Below the pieces are notes generated by a model, which ran no database searches, had not been told where the DNA came from, and saw only the letters and a list, made by a program, of their open reading frames with translations. From positions 5,607 to 38,510 of the forward strand of contig PBCP01000031.1 in assembly GCA_002717145.1 (NCBI GenBank): a stretch of DNA of 32,904 nt. Direction: 5' to 3'. Position numbers and translations under genes: made by a program. Shown piece by piece: positions 1 through 7,441 of this stretch. The DNA comes from Planctomycetaceae bacterium. GTDB lineage: Bacteria > Planctomycetota > Planctomycetia > Pirellulales > Pirellulaceae. How positions within the stretch are numbered: position 1 is the stretch's first letter; each line of letters begins with the position of its first letter.

Positions 1-387
1 GTACATCTTAATCAGGTAGACATCGGTTTATTGCCAGCATTGGGGCTCCGCTGGGACCCCAAACCCGAAATGACTGTTGATTTAAGATTTCCCGAATCTA
101 AGATCTCATGGCGTCTCGATAAAAATGGGCGTTTCAGTGAACATTGGCTTCACGCTTCTATTGGATTCAGCGGAAATCGATGGGGGATTCGTGATCCTGA
201 CGGTACTGATAATGAGATAGGACTTAAATATTGGTCGGCTGCACTCACCTTGGAACAAAAACGGGACGGTGGGGGCGGCTGGTGGATCCATCTATCTCAT
301 CAATTCGCGCGTCGGTTCCTGGAACTTGGTGAAGCTGATTTGAAATTAAGCAATGGATTCCAACTAGCAGCGGAAATCGCTTATTAG
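1..387 (+). CDS. C-terminal part of a probable outer-membrane beta-barrel protein (partial)
   Basis: The reading frame is open from the first base of the window and ends with TAG at 385-387, so only the last 128 codons are visible and the true start lies to the left. The visible part has alternating polar and aromatic residues, as in beta strands of an outer-membrane barrel (for example WWIHLSHQFARRFLEL and the closing FQLAAEIAY). The stretch with P-E-M-T-V-D-L-R-F-P followed by ISWRL resembles the planctomycete DUF6268 outer-membrane barrel family, but this is recalled family resemblance and no search was run. The following gene starts about 40 bases downstream on the same strand, so the two may be co-transcribed. 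The reading frame is well supported; the family is tentative. Confidence 0.6.
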   Translation, partial: VHLNQVDIGLLPALGLRWDPKPEMTVDLRFPESKISWRLDKNGRFSEHWLHASIGFSGNRWGIRDPDGTDNEIGLKYWSAALTLEQKRDGGGGWWIHLSHQFARRFLELGEADLKLSNGFQLAAEIAY

Positions 388-410
388 CAATTGTTACCTA
401 CTAGCTATTT

Positions 411-417
411 AAGAAGG
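411..417 (+). promoter_or_regulatory. Ribosome binding site deciding a TTG start at 427
   Basis: AAGAAGG lies nine bases before TTG at 427. A longer reading with TTG at 391 has no Shine-Dalgarno-like sequence in front of it and would begin only four bases after the stop codon of the previous gene. The 427 start is therefore preferred. Confidence 0.6.
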
Positions 418-426
418 AATAATTTA

Positions 427-2226
427 TTGAGTCAAAGCGATGAGAAAACGGGGGCGGACACGCAGAGCAACGAAACCTTCGACGATCAAAAAACCCTACG
501 GCTTTGGCCTGCTGTGCTTCTCGTGATCATAGGCATTTTGTCGTCTCGTGTCACAGATTTTTTTGAAGATGCTCCATCCTGGCTATGGATGGTCGTCGCG
601 TTTGGCCCTCTCTTGTGCTCAATATTAGCTCTAGTTTGGTGGACATTCTTTAGTCGCACCACGAAGCGTCAGCGGATTTGCGGATTGATCGGAATCATTG
701 GTACCGGATCCATTGTCCTGCTTTTTTTAGACCAAACTATGTATGGTCCGGTCATCATGATGATCACTCTCCCCCTGGGCATGACAGGCTTTGTGGTCGG
801 ACTCTATCTAGCTCGCTGGCTGCCTTTGTCACCCAACTGGCTAGCCGTGACAGGATGCATACTCGGATTCAGCTACTCTCTATTTTTTCGTTATGAGGGG
901 ATGTGGGGTGACTTCACTGTAAGGCTCGCGCCGCGCTGGCAGCCTACCTCTGAAGCTCTCCTCCTAAAACGAGAAAACAAAGAAAAAGACGCCATGCCCC
1001 TTCCGCGTCGGCTGGAATCTATGAAGCAGGTATCTTGGCCAGGATTTCGAGGGGTAGATCGCCGGGGCACGGCTACCACAGGGCAACTTGAGACGGATTG
1101 GGTAAAAAACCCGCCCAAAGAACAATGGCGCATCAAAATAGGACCTGGTTGGTCTTCATTTGCCGTGGCCGGAGAATTAATTTTTACGCAGGAGCAACGT
1201 GGAGAGAATGAATGTGTGACATGCTACAACGCAAGTTCCGGTAGCGAAATCTGGATCCATATGGAACAAGCTCGTCTGAATGATCCTCTAGGTGGTCCCG
1301 GTCCGAGAGCAACTCCTACGCTTTACGAAGGACGGCTCTATACACTGGGTTCAACCGGCATTCTTTTGTGTTTAGACCCAATCAATGGCGATATCATCTG
1401 GAAAGTGAACATCCCGGAAGAAGCCGGTCGAAGCGTTCCAATGTGGGGGTTTTGTGCGTCCCCCCTGTTACTGGGAGAACATGTCATTGTTCACGCGAGT
1501 GAAGCCGGTGAAAAAGATGTCTTCGGGTTCAAAGCATCCAATGGAGAGCTGGTCTGGACGGCAGCGGCGGGAGAACACTCCTATAGCTCACCACATCAAA
1601 TGAATTTCGGCGATAGTCAACAAGTGGCAATTGTAACTGATGAGGGTCTGGCCCTTCTTGATCCAACCAACGGCACCGTTCTCGTCGAACATTCCTGGCC
1701 GCATAGTGGATACCGCGCATTGCAACCATGCGTAGTCGGCAATCAACAAATTGTTATTCCTACAGGGATGGGTACGGGAACAAGATTGTTGAAAATAGAC
1801 GTAGAATCTGCCAATTGGAGTGTTAAGGAGATATGGACGACCAAGAATCTAAAATCTGACTTTAATGATTTGCTGGTATACAAGGGCCATCTATACGGTT
1901 TTGACGACAGCATTTTCACCTGTATTGATCTGGCAACAGGCGAGCGAAAATGGAAACGAGGACGGTATGGTAAAGGGCAAAGCTTACTACTGCCGGAAGA
2001 AAACCTGATCATGGTATTATCCGAACAAGGAAAGATGGTCGTTCTCGAGACTGATCCTACAGCTCATCAGGAATTAGCTTCCTTTCAAATGCTGAATGGG
2101 AAAACCTGGAACCATCCGGTATTAGTTGGTAACAAGTTGTATATTCGAAATTCTGAAGAAGCGGCCTGCTACCTGTTGCCAGCAAAAGAATCTGCGCGTA
2201 AGGTTTCACTCATCGAGAGCAATTAA
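427..2226 (+). CDS. Membrane-anchored PQQ-like beta-propeller protein
   Basis: The protein has 599 residues from the TTG start. A polar N-terminus of about 25 residues is followed by roughly five hydrophobic segments (about 26-43, 52-75, 84-101, 108-130 and 138-154). A large soluble domain begins at about residue 204 with WPGFRG, the planctomycete variant of the WPxxRGP opening of PQQ-like (BamB/quinoprotein-type) propellers. Propeller blades are visible as repeats ending in G-x-x-x-W, such as ASSGSEIWIH, INGDIIWKV, SNGELVWTA and ATGERKWKR. The family forms 7- or 8-bladed propellers that bind proteins or, in true quinoproteins, PQQ; no PQQ-site evidence is visible here. A five-helix membrane domain ahead of the propeller is less usual than the plain signal peptide seen in other such proteins. 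It ends two bases before the convergent gene at 2229. The function is unknown. Confidence 0.85.
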   Translation: MSQSDEKTGADTQSNETFDDQKTLRLWPAVLLVIIGILSSRVTDFFEDAPSWLWMVVAFGPLLCSILALVWWTFFSRTTKRQRICGLIGIIGTGSIVLLFLDQTMYGPVIMMITLPLGMTGFVVGLYLARWLPLSPNWLAVTGCILGFSYSLFFRYEGMWGDFTVRLAPRWQPTSEALLLKRENKEKDAMPLPRRLESMKQVSWPGFRGVDRRGTATTGQLETDWVKNPPKEQWRIKIGPGWSSFAVAGELIFTQEQRGENECVTCYNASSGSEIWIHMEQARLNDPLGGPGPRATPTLYEGRLYTLGSTGILLCLDPINGDIIWKVNIPEEAGRSVPMWGFCASPLLLGEHVIVHASEAGEKDVFGFKASNGELVWTAAAGEHSYSSPHQMNFGDSQQVAIVTDEGLALLDPTNGTVLVEHSWPHSGYRALQPCVVGNQQIVIPTGMGTGTRLLKIDVESANWSVKEIWTTKNLKSDFNDLLVYKGHLYGFDDSIFTCIDLATGERKWKRGRYGKGQSLLLPEENLIMVLSEQGKMVVLETDPTAHQELASFQMLNGKTWNHPVLVGNKLYIRNSEEAACYLLPAKESARKVSLIESN

Positions 2227-2228
2227 CC

Positions 2229-2651
2229 TTAGTCAAAGAACTCCCCGAAGAACACGATGGCCGCAGCCACCGTACGGCGTTCTGAATCGGAACAGCAGGA
2301 ACTGGCACTGCCCCAGAGTCGGCCTTGCTTACGAATCGTCCCACTATTGGTGATTTGACCGACAAGCCTTCCGTTCTTTCGCAAGTTTCCGTTCGATTGA
2401 ACTTGTCCCAGATAGGCTCCCGACTTTCTTAAGTCACCGCTACCACTGATCGTACCTACTAACCGACCTGAAGCACGAATATTACCATTCGACTCGATAC
2501 TTCCTACCAATCGGCCAGATTCTCTTACATTTCCACTACTGTCAACGGTAAGGAAAAGTGCCCCGGATTTTCGGATCGTCATATCGGCGTTGACAACCGT
2601 ACTCAATACGAACACTAATGTGACGGTTAAAAGCATGTATCTGTTTCTCAT
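2229..2651 (-). CDS. Small secreted protein of six 16-residue repeats (beta-flower-like)
   Basis: The ATG at 2651 is preceded by AGAGGAG at good spacing. A longer frame starting with TTG at 2669 would put that ribosome binding site inside the coding sequence, so 2651 is preferred (140 residues). Residues 1-22 form a signal peptide ending VVNA. Residues 24-119 are six consecutive 16-residue units of the form G-N-[VIL]-R-x-[SN]-G-R-L-V-G-x-[IV]-x-x-[SN], with glycines at 40, 56, 72, 88 and 104. The tail holds a CC pair and a hydrophobic stretch. The pattern resembles the small exported '5-fold beta-flower' proteins known from structural genomics in Bacteroidetes, but that match is from memory. 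No catalytic motif is seen. A structural or surface-binding role is a guess. Confidence 0.8.
   Translation of the reverse strand: MRNRYMLLTVTLVFVLSTVVNADMTIRKSGALFLTVDSSGNVRESGRLVGSIESNGNIRASGRLVGTISGSGDLRKSGAYLGQVQSNGNLRKNGRLVGQITNSGTIRKQGRLWGSASSCCSDSERRTVAAAIVFFGEFFD
2295..2582 (-). repeat. Six tandem 48-base coding repeats
   Basis: These bases encode residues 24-119 of the small secreted protein. Each 48-base unit encodes one 16-residue copy. The first and last copies are the most diverged, while the inner copies share the GRLVG core. Such arrays can change copy number by slippage or recombination. Confidence 0.75.
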
Positions 2652-3030
2652 AAGAAGTCTCCTCTGCAATCTAAAGTGCTTCTCTTATCAACTGCAATTC
2701 GCATGCCATTGTTACTTCATGCGTATCAAGGGGCCGACCACTCCCTAAAAATGTTATCAGATTGATGAATATTCTCTCAAATTGATTACAAAACACATCT
2801 CTGCCCTCTAACGAAACCGTCTTCAGTCGCTAGTCATCCACAAGACTCCTTAGCTCGTAATTGTCAGTCGCGAGATTAAACAATTTCTGTTTAACCGTGC
2901 TCGGTGGTGTGCCAGCAAATTGTATTCCCCTCGCCGTCTCTATTGCTCATGAAACGTCAGGAGAACTCTCCAAGTGGCGACAAAACGGTAATTCACTTAA
3001 GAAGAACCCGCGGCCGCTAGAGGCACCATT
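2652..3030. other. Gap of 379 bases with one gene remnant
   Basis: No intact gene is visible on either strand. The only coding-like signal is the sulfatase tail remnant at 2830-2946. The part next to 2651 holds the ribosome binding site, and presumably the promoter, of the small repeat protein, but no convincing -35/-10 pair was found. No terminator with a U-tract was seen after the 3031-4104 gene. Confidence 0.5.
2830..2946 (-). pseudogene. Remnant of a sulfatase C-terminus
   Basis: Read on the minus strand, this stretch encodes 38 residues ending at TAG (2830-2832) and is bounded upstream by an in-frame TGA at 2947-2949. It contains QKLFNLATDNYE, which matches QKLFNVATDYYE in the intact sulfatase at 18118-19689 at ten of twelve positions. 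That motif is the typical C-terminal 'LFNL..D..E..NL' segment of planctomycete sulfatases. No start codon, ribosome binding site or sulfatase N-terminus is present, so it looks like the tail of a decayed or deleted gene. The short length leaves some room for chance similarity. Confidence 0.5.
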
Positions 3031-4104
3031 CTAATCGATGACATTTTCACGTCGTAGAATCTGAATCAATCTGCGTGTGTACTCCAGTCCATCTTCGACG
3101 CCCAGATGAGAATCTTCCACACAAATGAAGTCTTTTAATTCGTCATAATCTTCAAAGTGGATCCCCAAACACCCAGTCTCCGTAACAACACGATCAAAGA
3201 ACTTTTCGCGTGGATAATGCTCTGATTCAAAAGCGTAATATTTGTCGTCGCTAGGTGGGCGTACAAAGACAACTTGGCCACCCCGGGCTTCAATCATGGC
3301 AACGTCACGTTTGTATTGGGCTACGACTTTATCCATATCTGCGGGACCATAATGCGCTAGCATTCGACGTGTGCCAGCTTGAATTTGCTCGATAATATCT
3401 ATATATATTTTTTCTTCAATATTGTCTCTAAATCTAAAATTCAAGTCTCGGTCGAGCGACCCAGCAAATGGGAAAATTGCTGAATGCAAAAGGCCCTCGC
3501 GATTCTTCCAGGGCCAATTCGAGAATACGGTTAACACTGGCGAATACGCCACCGAATTAAAACATTTCACTTTGGGCAATAACAGATCGCGTGAAGCCAG
3601 AGACAGGTGGTGTGACAACGAATACTTAGAAACCTTGAGAGCATTGAAATTATCTCGCATTCGTTTATGCGTAATCGCATCTTCATGACAAAACGAGAAT
3701 TCTGGAGCAAATCCACAAAGCACTAAGCCACGAAACGACTCACGTTTGGCTAGTTCACTCAATACCGGACCGGGGGGTGAACCTGGCCAAGCCAAAATTT
3801 GTAGCTTCTGCCCCGTAATCGACTCCCACTCAGGTGCCAGAACACCAAATTGCATTCGCGAGGCCCCTAGTACGACTGTTTGATCGTCAGGCAACTCATC
3901 TAACTCGAGCCACTGAGAAATCCAAAGATCAGAAGTTGGGGGGAGGTAATTCACACGGTAATTATCACTACGAGCCTTCACCTCCATGAGTCCCAGCAGA
4001 ATCAACAAAAATCCAACCAAGGTGAACAATTGCCGCTTGCCAACGGTTTTCGGCAATGAACGTTCAAAATGTGAACGATGACCGGATTCAGCATAAGATT
4101 TCAT
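3031..4104 (-). CDS. SGNH-like putative acyltransferase partner, paralogue 4 of 4 (distal)
   Basis: The protein has 357 residues: a cytoplasmic N-terminus, one membrane anchor at about 24-41, then a periplasmic domain opening with MEVKAR-DNY. VVLGASR puts a candidate nucleophile Ser at 82, in a GxSR setting like that of DltD/AlgJ-type SGNH proteins. Near the C-terminus E330-x-S-H333-L corresponds to the SGNH DxxH motif with Glu in place of Asp. LAWPGSPP and VVFVRPPSD are shared with the three neighbours. It is the last gene of the run and is separated by 84 bases from the paralogue before it, unlike the overlapping others. The upstream GGAAA is a weak ribosome binding site. Family knowledge links MBOAT acyltransferases with such partners; acyl transfer to a surface polymer is inference. 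Confidence 0.72.
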   Translation of the reverse strand: MKSYAESGHRSHFERSLPKTVGKRQLFTLVGFLLILLGLMEVKARSDNYRVNYLPPTSDLWISQWLELDELPDDQTVVLGASRMQFGVLAPEWESITGQKLQILAWPGSPPGPVLSELAKRESFRGLVLCGFAPEFSFCHEDAITHKRMRDNFNALKVSKYSLSHHLSLASRDLLLPKVKCFNSVAYSPVLTVFSNWPWKNREGLLHSAIFPFAGSLDRDLNFRFRDNIEEKIYIDIIEQIQAGTRRMLAHYGPADMDKVVAQYKRDVAMIEARGGQVVFVRPPSDDKYYAFESEHYPREKFFDRVVTETGCLGIHFEDYDELKDFICVEDSHLGVEDGLEYTRRLIQILRRENVID

Positions 4105-4188
4105 TTTATTTTTCCACTACGATTTGAGCACGCTGCTCGATGATATGAATCTGGTATCCTCCGACTATATTCATTCTGAGGTAGATAG

Positions 4189-5289
4189 TTAATCATCGTC
4201 ACCGCCGCTTGGCGGCGCGACTGTCAATTCACCTTTCTGCCTTAGTATGTTTATTAATCGTCTGGTGTACTTCAATGCATCAGCTTTTGACAAATGAGAC
4301 TCATCTACACAAATAAAATCCTTTAATTCATCATGGTCTTCAAAATGAACTGCTGTGCACTGGGTTTCTGTTACAAGCAAATCGAAATATGCTTTTCTGG
4401 GATAATGCTGTCTTTCATAGTCGCGAAAAAAACCATCGCTTGGCGGACGAATAAATACCACTTTCCCCCCGCGTGATTCAATCTTTTCGATAGCTGCTTT
4501 GTATTCTCCGACTAGTTCCTGTACATCGGCCGCTCCGAAAAACTTCAATCTTCTGAATACGGAAGATCGATTAGTAAGCAACTGTGCTTGATTGTCTCCA
4601 TTTTCCACTCGATCGAGGTAACGCATTTGAATATCTGCATCTCTAGTCGCATTAAACCCAAAGATTACCGGGGCTAATAAATTCTCTCGATTGGCTATCG
4701 GAAAGTTAAAAAAGCCATAAGCAACTGGTGAGTATGCGGCGTCATTCAAGCACTTAAAACGAGGACGTAAGAACTCCATCGCAGCCATCGACAGGTGATA
4801 TGACAGAGACCACTTTGCCGTCTGAGACGCCTTAATATTGTCACGGATCCAGTCTGCCCAGGGGACGGTTTTACTGACAAACGAAAACGTCGGGGCAATA
4901 CTACATATTACCGTTCCTCGAAACGACTCCCGATCCGCCAACTCAAACAAGACGGGGTGAGGAGCCTGACCTGGCCAGGGCAAGAGGATTGGTTTGACAG
5001 CCGTTTGCTGCTCCCACTCTTTCACAATCACTCCAAACTGCGAGCGAGACGCACCGATGACAACAACCTGCTCATCAGATATGTCGTCAAGCTTCAACCA
5101 TTGCCGAACCCACATATCTCCAGAAAATGGATAATTCAATGGAAAGTTGTCATTTCTGGCTTTCAATTCCATGATGACCATGAATGCAAAAAGAAGACCA
5201 ATCACCGAAAACAGAGTTCGAAGGTGCATCCTGCTTGGTACACTACGCAAGTAAACTGCGCTTCGAGTATCGATCTGAGGCGCCCCCAT
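4189..5289 (-). CDS. SGNH-like putative acyltransferase partner, paralogue 3 of 4
   Basis: The protein has 366 residues with a membrane anchor at about 24-41 and the shared opening MELKAR-DNF. Candidate catalytic residues are S81 in VVIGASR and D329-x-S-H332-L, the only one of the four copies with the standard Asp. The shared LPWPGQAP and VVFIRPPSD segments are present. The C-terminus carries an extra APPSGGDDD tail not seen in the other copies. The ATG at 5289 shares its A with the TAA stop of the preceding paralogue, and GGAG lies ten bases before it inside that gene, which indicates translational coupling. Role by context: periplasmic partner of the MBOAT protein encoded at 7416-8837. Confidence 0.75.
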   Translation of the reverse strand: MGAPQIDTRSAVYLRSVPSRMHLRTLFSVIGLLFAFMVIMELKARNDNFPLNYPFSGDMWVRQWLKLDDISDEQVVVIGASRSQFGVIVKEWEQQTAVKPILLPWPGQAPHPVLFELADRESFRGTVICSIAPTFSFVSKTVPWADWIRDNIKASQTAKWSLSYHLSMAAMEFLRPRFKCLNDAAYSPVAYGFFNFPIANRENLLAPVIFGFNATRDADIQMRYLDRVENGDNQAQLLTNRSSVFRRLKFFGAADVQELVGEYKAAIEKIESRGGKVVFIRPPSDGFFRDYERQHYPRKAYFDLLVTETQCTAVHFEDHDELKDFICVDESHLSKADALKYTRRLINILRQKGELTVAPPSGGDDD

Positions 5290-6362
5290 TATTCAAGTTC
5301 TCCGGCATTCCGAAGAATCTTAATGAGTTCCGTTGTAAAAACAATCCCATCTCCTACCGATAAATGAGACTCTTCCACACATTTCATCTCACGTAGTACC
5401 GGATAGTCTCTATAGTGCACACCAAAACATCCTGTTTCTTCGATCAAACGATCGTAGCAATCCTCTCTGGGATAATATTGAGCTTCAAAATCACCGATCC
5501 ACCCATCGCTAGGCAGCCGCACAAAAACTACGTTTCCGCCACGCTGTTCGATCTTATCAACCAGGTCTTTGTATCGCTTAATCACATCATCGAAATCCGC
5601 GACGCCATAGAATAACTGTCTTTGGTTGAATATCTTTAGCTGTTCAACAATCAGTTTTTTGAGCTCAGCATCCTTCTCAAAACTCTCTAAATACTTATCC
5701 TGTAATTCAGCATCTGTCGTCCCGATGAACCGAAACACCAAAGGGGGGATCAGTCCTTTACGATTCTCTACCGGGAAGTTGAAGTACATGTTAGAGATGG
5801 GGGAGTAGGCTGCACTGTTAGCCATTTTTATCCGAGGGCGAATGAAATGATGACTGGCCTGAGACAAATGGTAAGAAAGCGAAAGACGCTTCATCTTAGC
5901 TTGACGGATATTTTGATCCATCCATCCCAGCCACGGTGGACCATCGGCAGCAAAAACAATGAGCGGTGCTATTCCACAAATAACGGTCCCACGAAATGAC
6001 TCGCGTTGAGCAAGTTCTTCTAACACTGGAAGAGACTTAGCACCTGGCCAAGCTAAACTCAACGGCCGATTGCCGGTTTGTTCATGCCACTGGTCAATTA
6101 TCAAACCATGTCGAACCCGCGATGCCCCCAGAAAGAGTGTCTGATTTTTCGGGAGCTCATCAAGTCGATACCATTGGTGGACCCACGCATCCGGGGAAAA
6201 AGGATAATTTACCGGATAATTATCGTAACGTGCCTTTACTTCCATCAGGGCTATTAAGGTGAGCAGAATACCTAAGACCCAAAGCAGACTACGGTATACT
6301 CTAACGGTAGGCAATCCGCGTTCAATTGTGGGCCGTCGACTCTGAACTTTTTTATCATTCAT
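5289..6362 (-). CDS. SGNH-like putative acyltransferase partner, paralogue 2 of 4
   Basis: The protein has 357 residues with a membrane anchor at about 24-41 followed by MEVKAR-DNYPVNY. The GASR motif (TLFLGASR) has S81 and the C-terminal motif is E330-x-S-H333-L. It shares LAWPGAK, ESFRGTVICGIAP and VVFVRLPSD with its neighbours. Its start overlaps the stop of the preceding paralogue in an ATGA (6359-6362), and its stop overlaps the next start, so it is embedded in a coupled operon. The residue after GASR is V and the following block differs (VRHG instead of xxFG), suggesting divergence in the pocket. Exact substrate unknown. Confidence 0.75.
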   Translation of the reverse strand: MNDKKVQSRRPTIERGLPTVRVYRSLLWVLGILLTLIALMEVKARYDNYPVNYPFSPDAWVHQWYRLDELPKNQTLFLGASRVRHGLIIDQWHEQTGNRPLSLAWPGAKSLPVLEELAQRESFRGTVICGIAPLIVFAADGPPWLGWMDQNIRQAKMKRLSLSYHLSQASHHFIRPRIKMANSAAYSPISNMYFNFPVENRKGLIPPLVFRFIGTTDAELQDKYLESFEKDAELKKLIVEQLKIFNQRQLFYGVADFDDVIKRYKDLVDKIEQRGGNVVFVRLPSDGWIGDFEAQYYPREDCYDRLIEETGCFGVHYRDYPVLREMKCVEESHLSVGDGIVFTTELIKILRNAGELE

Positions 6363-7441
6363 GGCTTCAATTTGACCTGATGGCTGGAAAGAATTTGAAT
6401 GATCCTTCGTGTATAACTTCTAGCATCCTCAGAATTCAGATGAGACCATTCCGGACATTCAAAGTCAGCAATTTCAGGATAGTCCTCAAAATGAATTCCG
6501 AGACAATTTGTTTCCGCACAGAGCCGGTCAAAGAATTTTTCACGAGGATAGTATTTTTCCTCAAATTCTCGAAAGTCACCTGAGCTTGGATGACGAATAA
6601 AGACTACCTGTCCACCTCGCTGCCGGATTCGTTGGACATCTTGGACATAGGCTGCAAGTAAGCTATCCATATCTGCCACTCCAAAGACAGTCTGTTCCTC
6701 GATGATTCTACTCCATAAAGCTTTAACTCGATTCATGAGTTCTTCATCCTTAGCAGAGAAATCCAGATAAACAGATTGCAGATTCTCCTGATGATTCATC
6801 CAATAAATTGGTAGGAATGGCGGCAATGTTCCGTGCCGATCCTGAAGGCCAACTATTTCACGTAAGACATGAGCAGGAGCAAAAGCTGGAGGATTTAATG
6901 CTCGAATTTGATGCTTTAAGAAACGCCTAACAGGAGTACCAAGATGGTAGGAGAGCGAATACCTAAGTACCTTCATCTCTTCAATATTCTTCTTGAGGTA
7001 CAAATGTTGCGGTGCAGCAGCATGAGAGAATGAAAAGCTTGGTGCGATACCACAAATCACCAGTCCTCGGAAGTCATCCCTTTCGGCAAGCAGGTGTAAA
7101 GTAGGATGAGGAGGAGAGCCTGGCCAGGCAAGCATCGTAGGGCGTACTTCGGTTGCCTGTTCCCATGTATCCATGACCAACCCAAATTTACATCTCGAAG
7201 CTCCGATGATGACGGTCTGATCCTCCGGTCCCCTCTCGGTTTTATACCATTGGGTCACCCAAAGATCCGGAGAAATCTCAAACATGACAGGAAAGCTATT
7301 GGCTCGCGCGTAATACTCAACGCCCCCAATGCCAATGGCAGTCCACACCACAGTCAGAGCTAATATTTTTTTATAGCCTTTAATAACTGGCAAAGGTCGG
7401 ACATACAACTGTCTTTTAGAATTGGAAGTAGATGAATGCAC
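6359..7441 (-). CDS. SGNH-like putative acyltransferase partner, paralogue 1 of 4 (MBOAT-proximal)
   Basis: The protein has 360 residues from a GTG start at 7441, which is preceded by a perfect GGAGGT seven bases upstream; that site lies inside the MBOAT gene, so the two genes overlap by 26 bases. One membrane anchor at about 25-43 precedes the periplasmic domain. S82 lies in VIIGASR and E331-x-S-H334-L sits near the end. LAWPGSPP, FRGLVICGIAP and VVFIRHPSS match the other copies. It is the most diverged by eye: the anchor is followed by VEYYARANSF rather than MEVKARxDN, and the middle region is different (FLPIYWMNHQ). As the copy coupled to the MBOAT gene it is the most likely core partner. 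Confidence 0.75.
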   Translation of the reverse strand: MHSSTSNSKRQLYVRPLPVIKGYKKILALTVVWTAIGIGGVEYYARANSFPVMFEISPDLWVTQWYKTERGPEDQTVIIGASRCKFGLVMDTWEQATEVRPTMLAWPGSPPHPTLHLLAERDDFRGLVICGIAPSFSFSHAAAPQHLYLKKNIEEMKVLRYSLSYHLGTPVRRFLKHQIRALNPPAFAPAHVLREIVGLQDRHGTLPPFLPIYWMNHQENLQSVYLDFSAKDEELMNRVKALWSRIIEEQTVFGVADMDSLLAAYVQDVQRIRQRGGQVVFIRHPSSGDFREFEEKYYPREKFFDRLCAETNCLGIHFEDYPEIADFECPEWSHLNSEDARSYTRRIIQILSSHQVKLKP

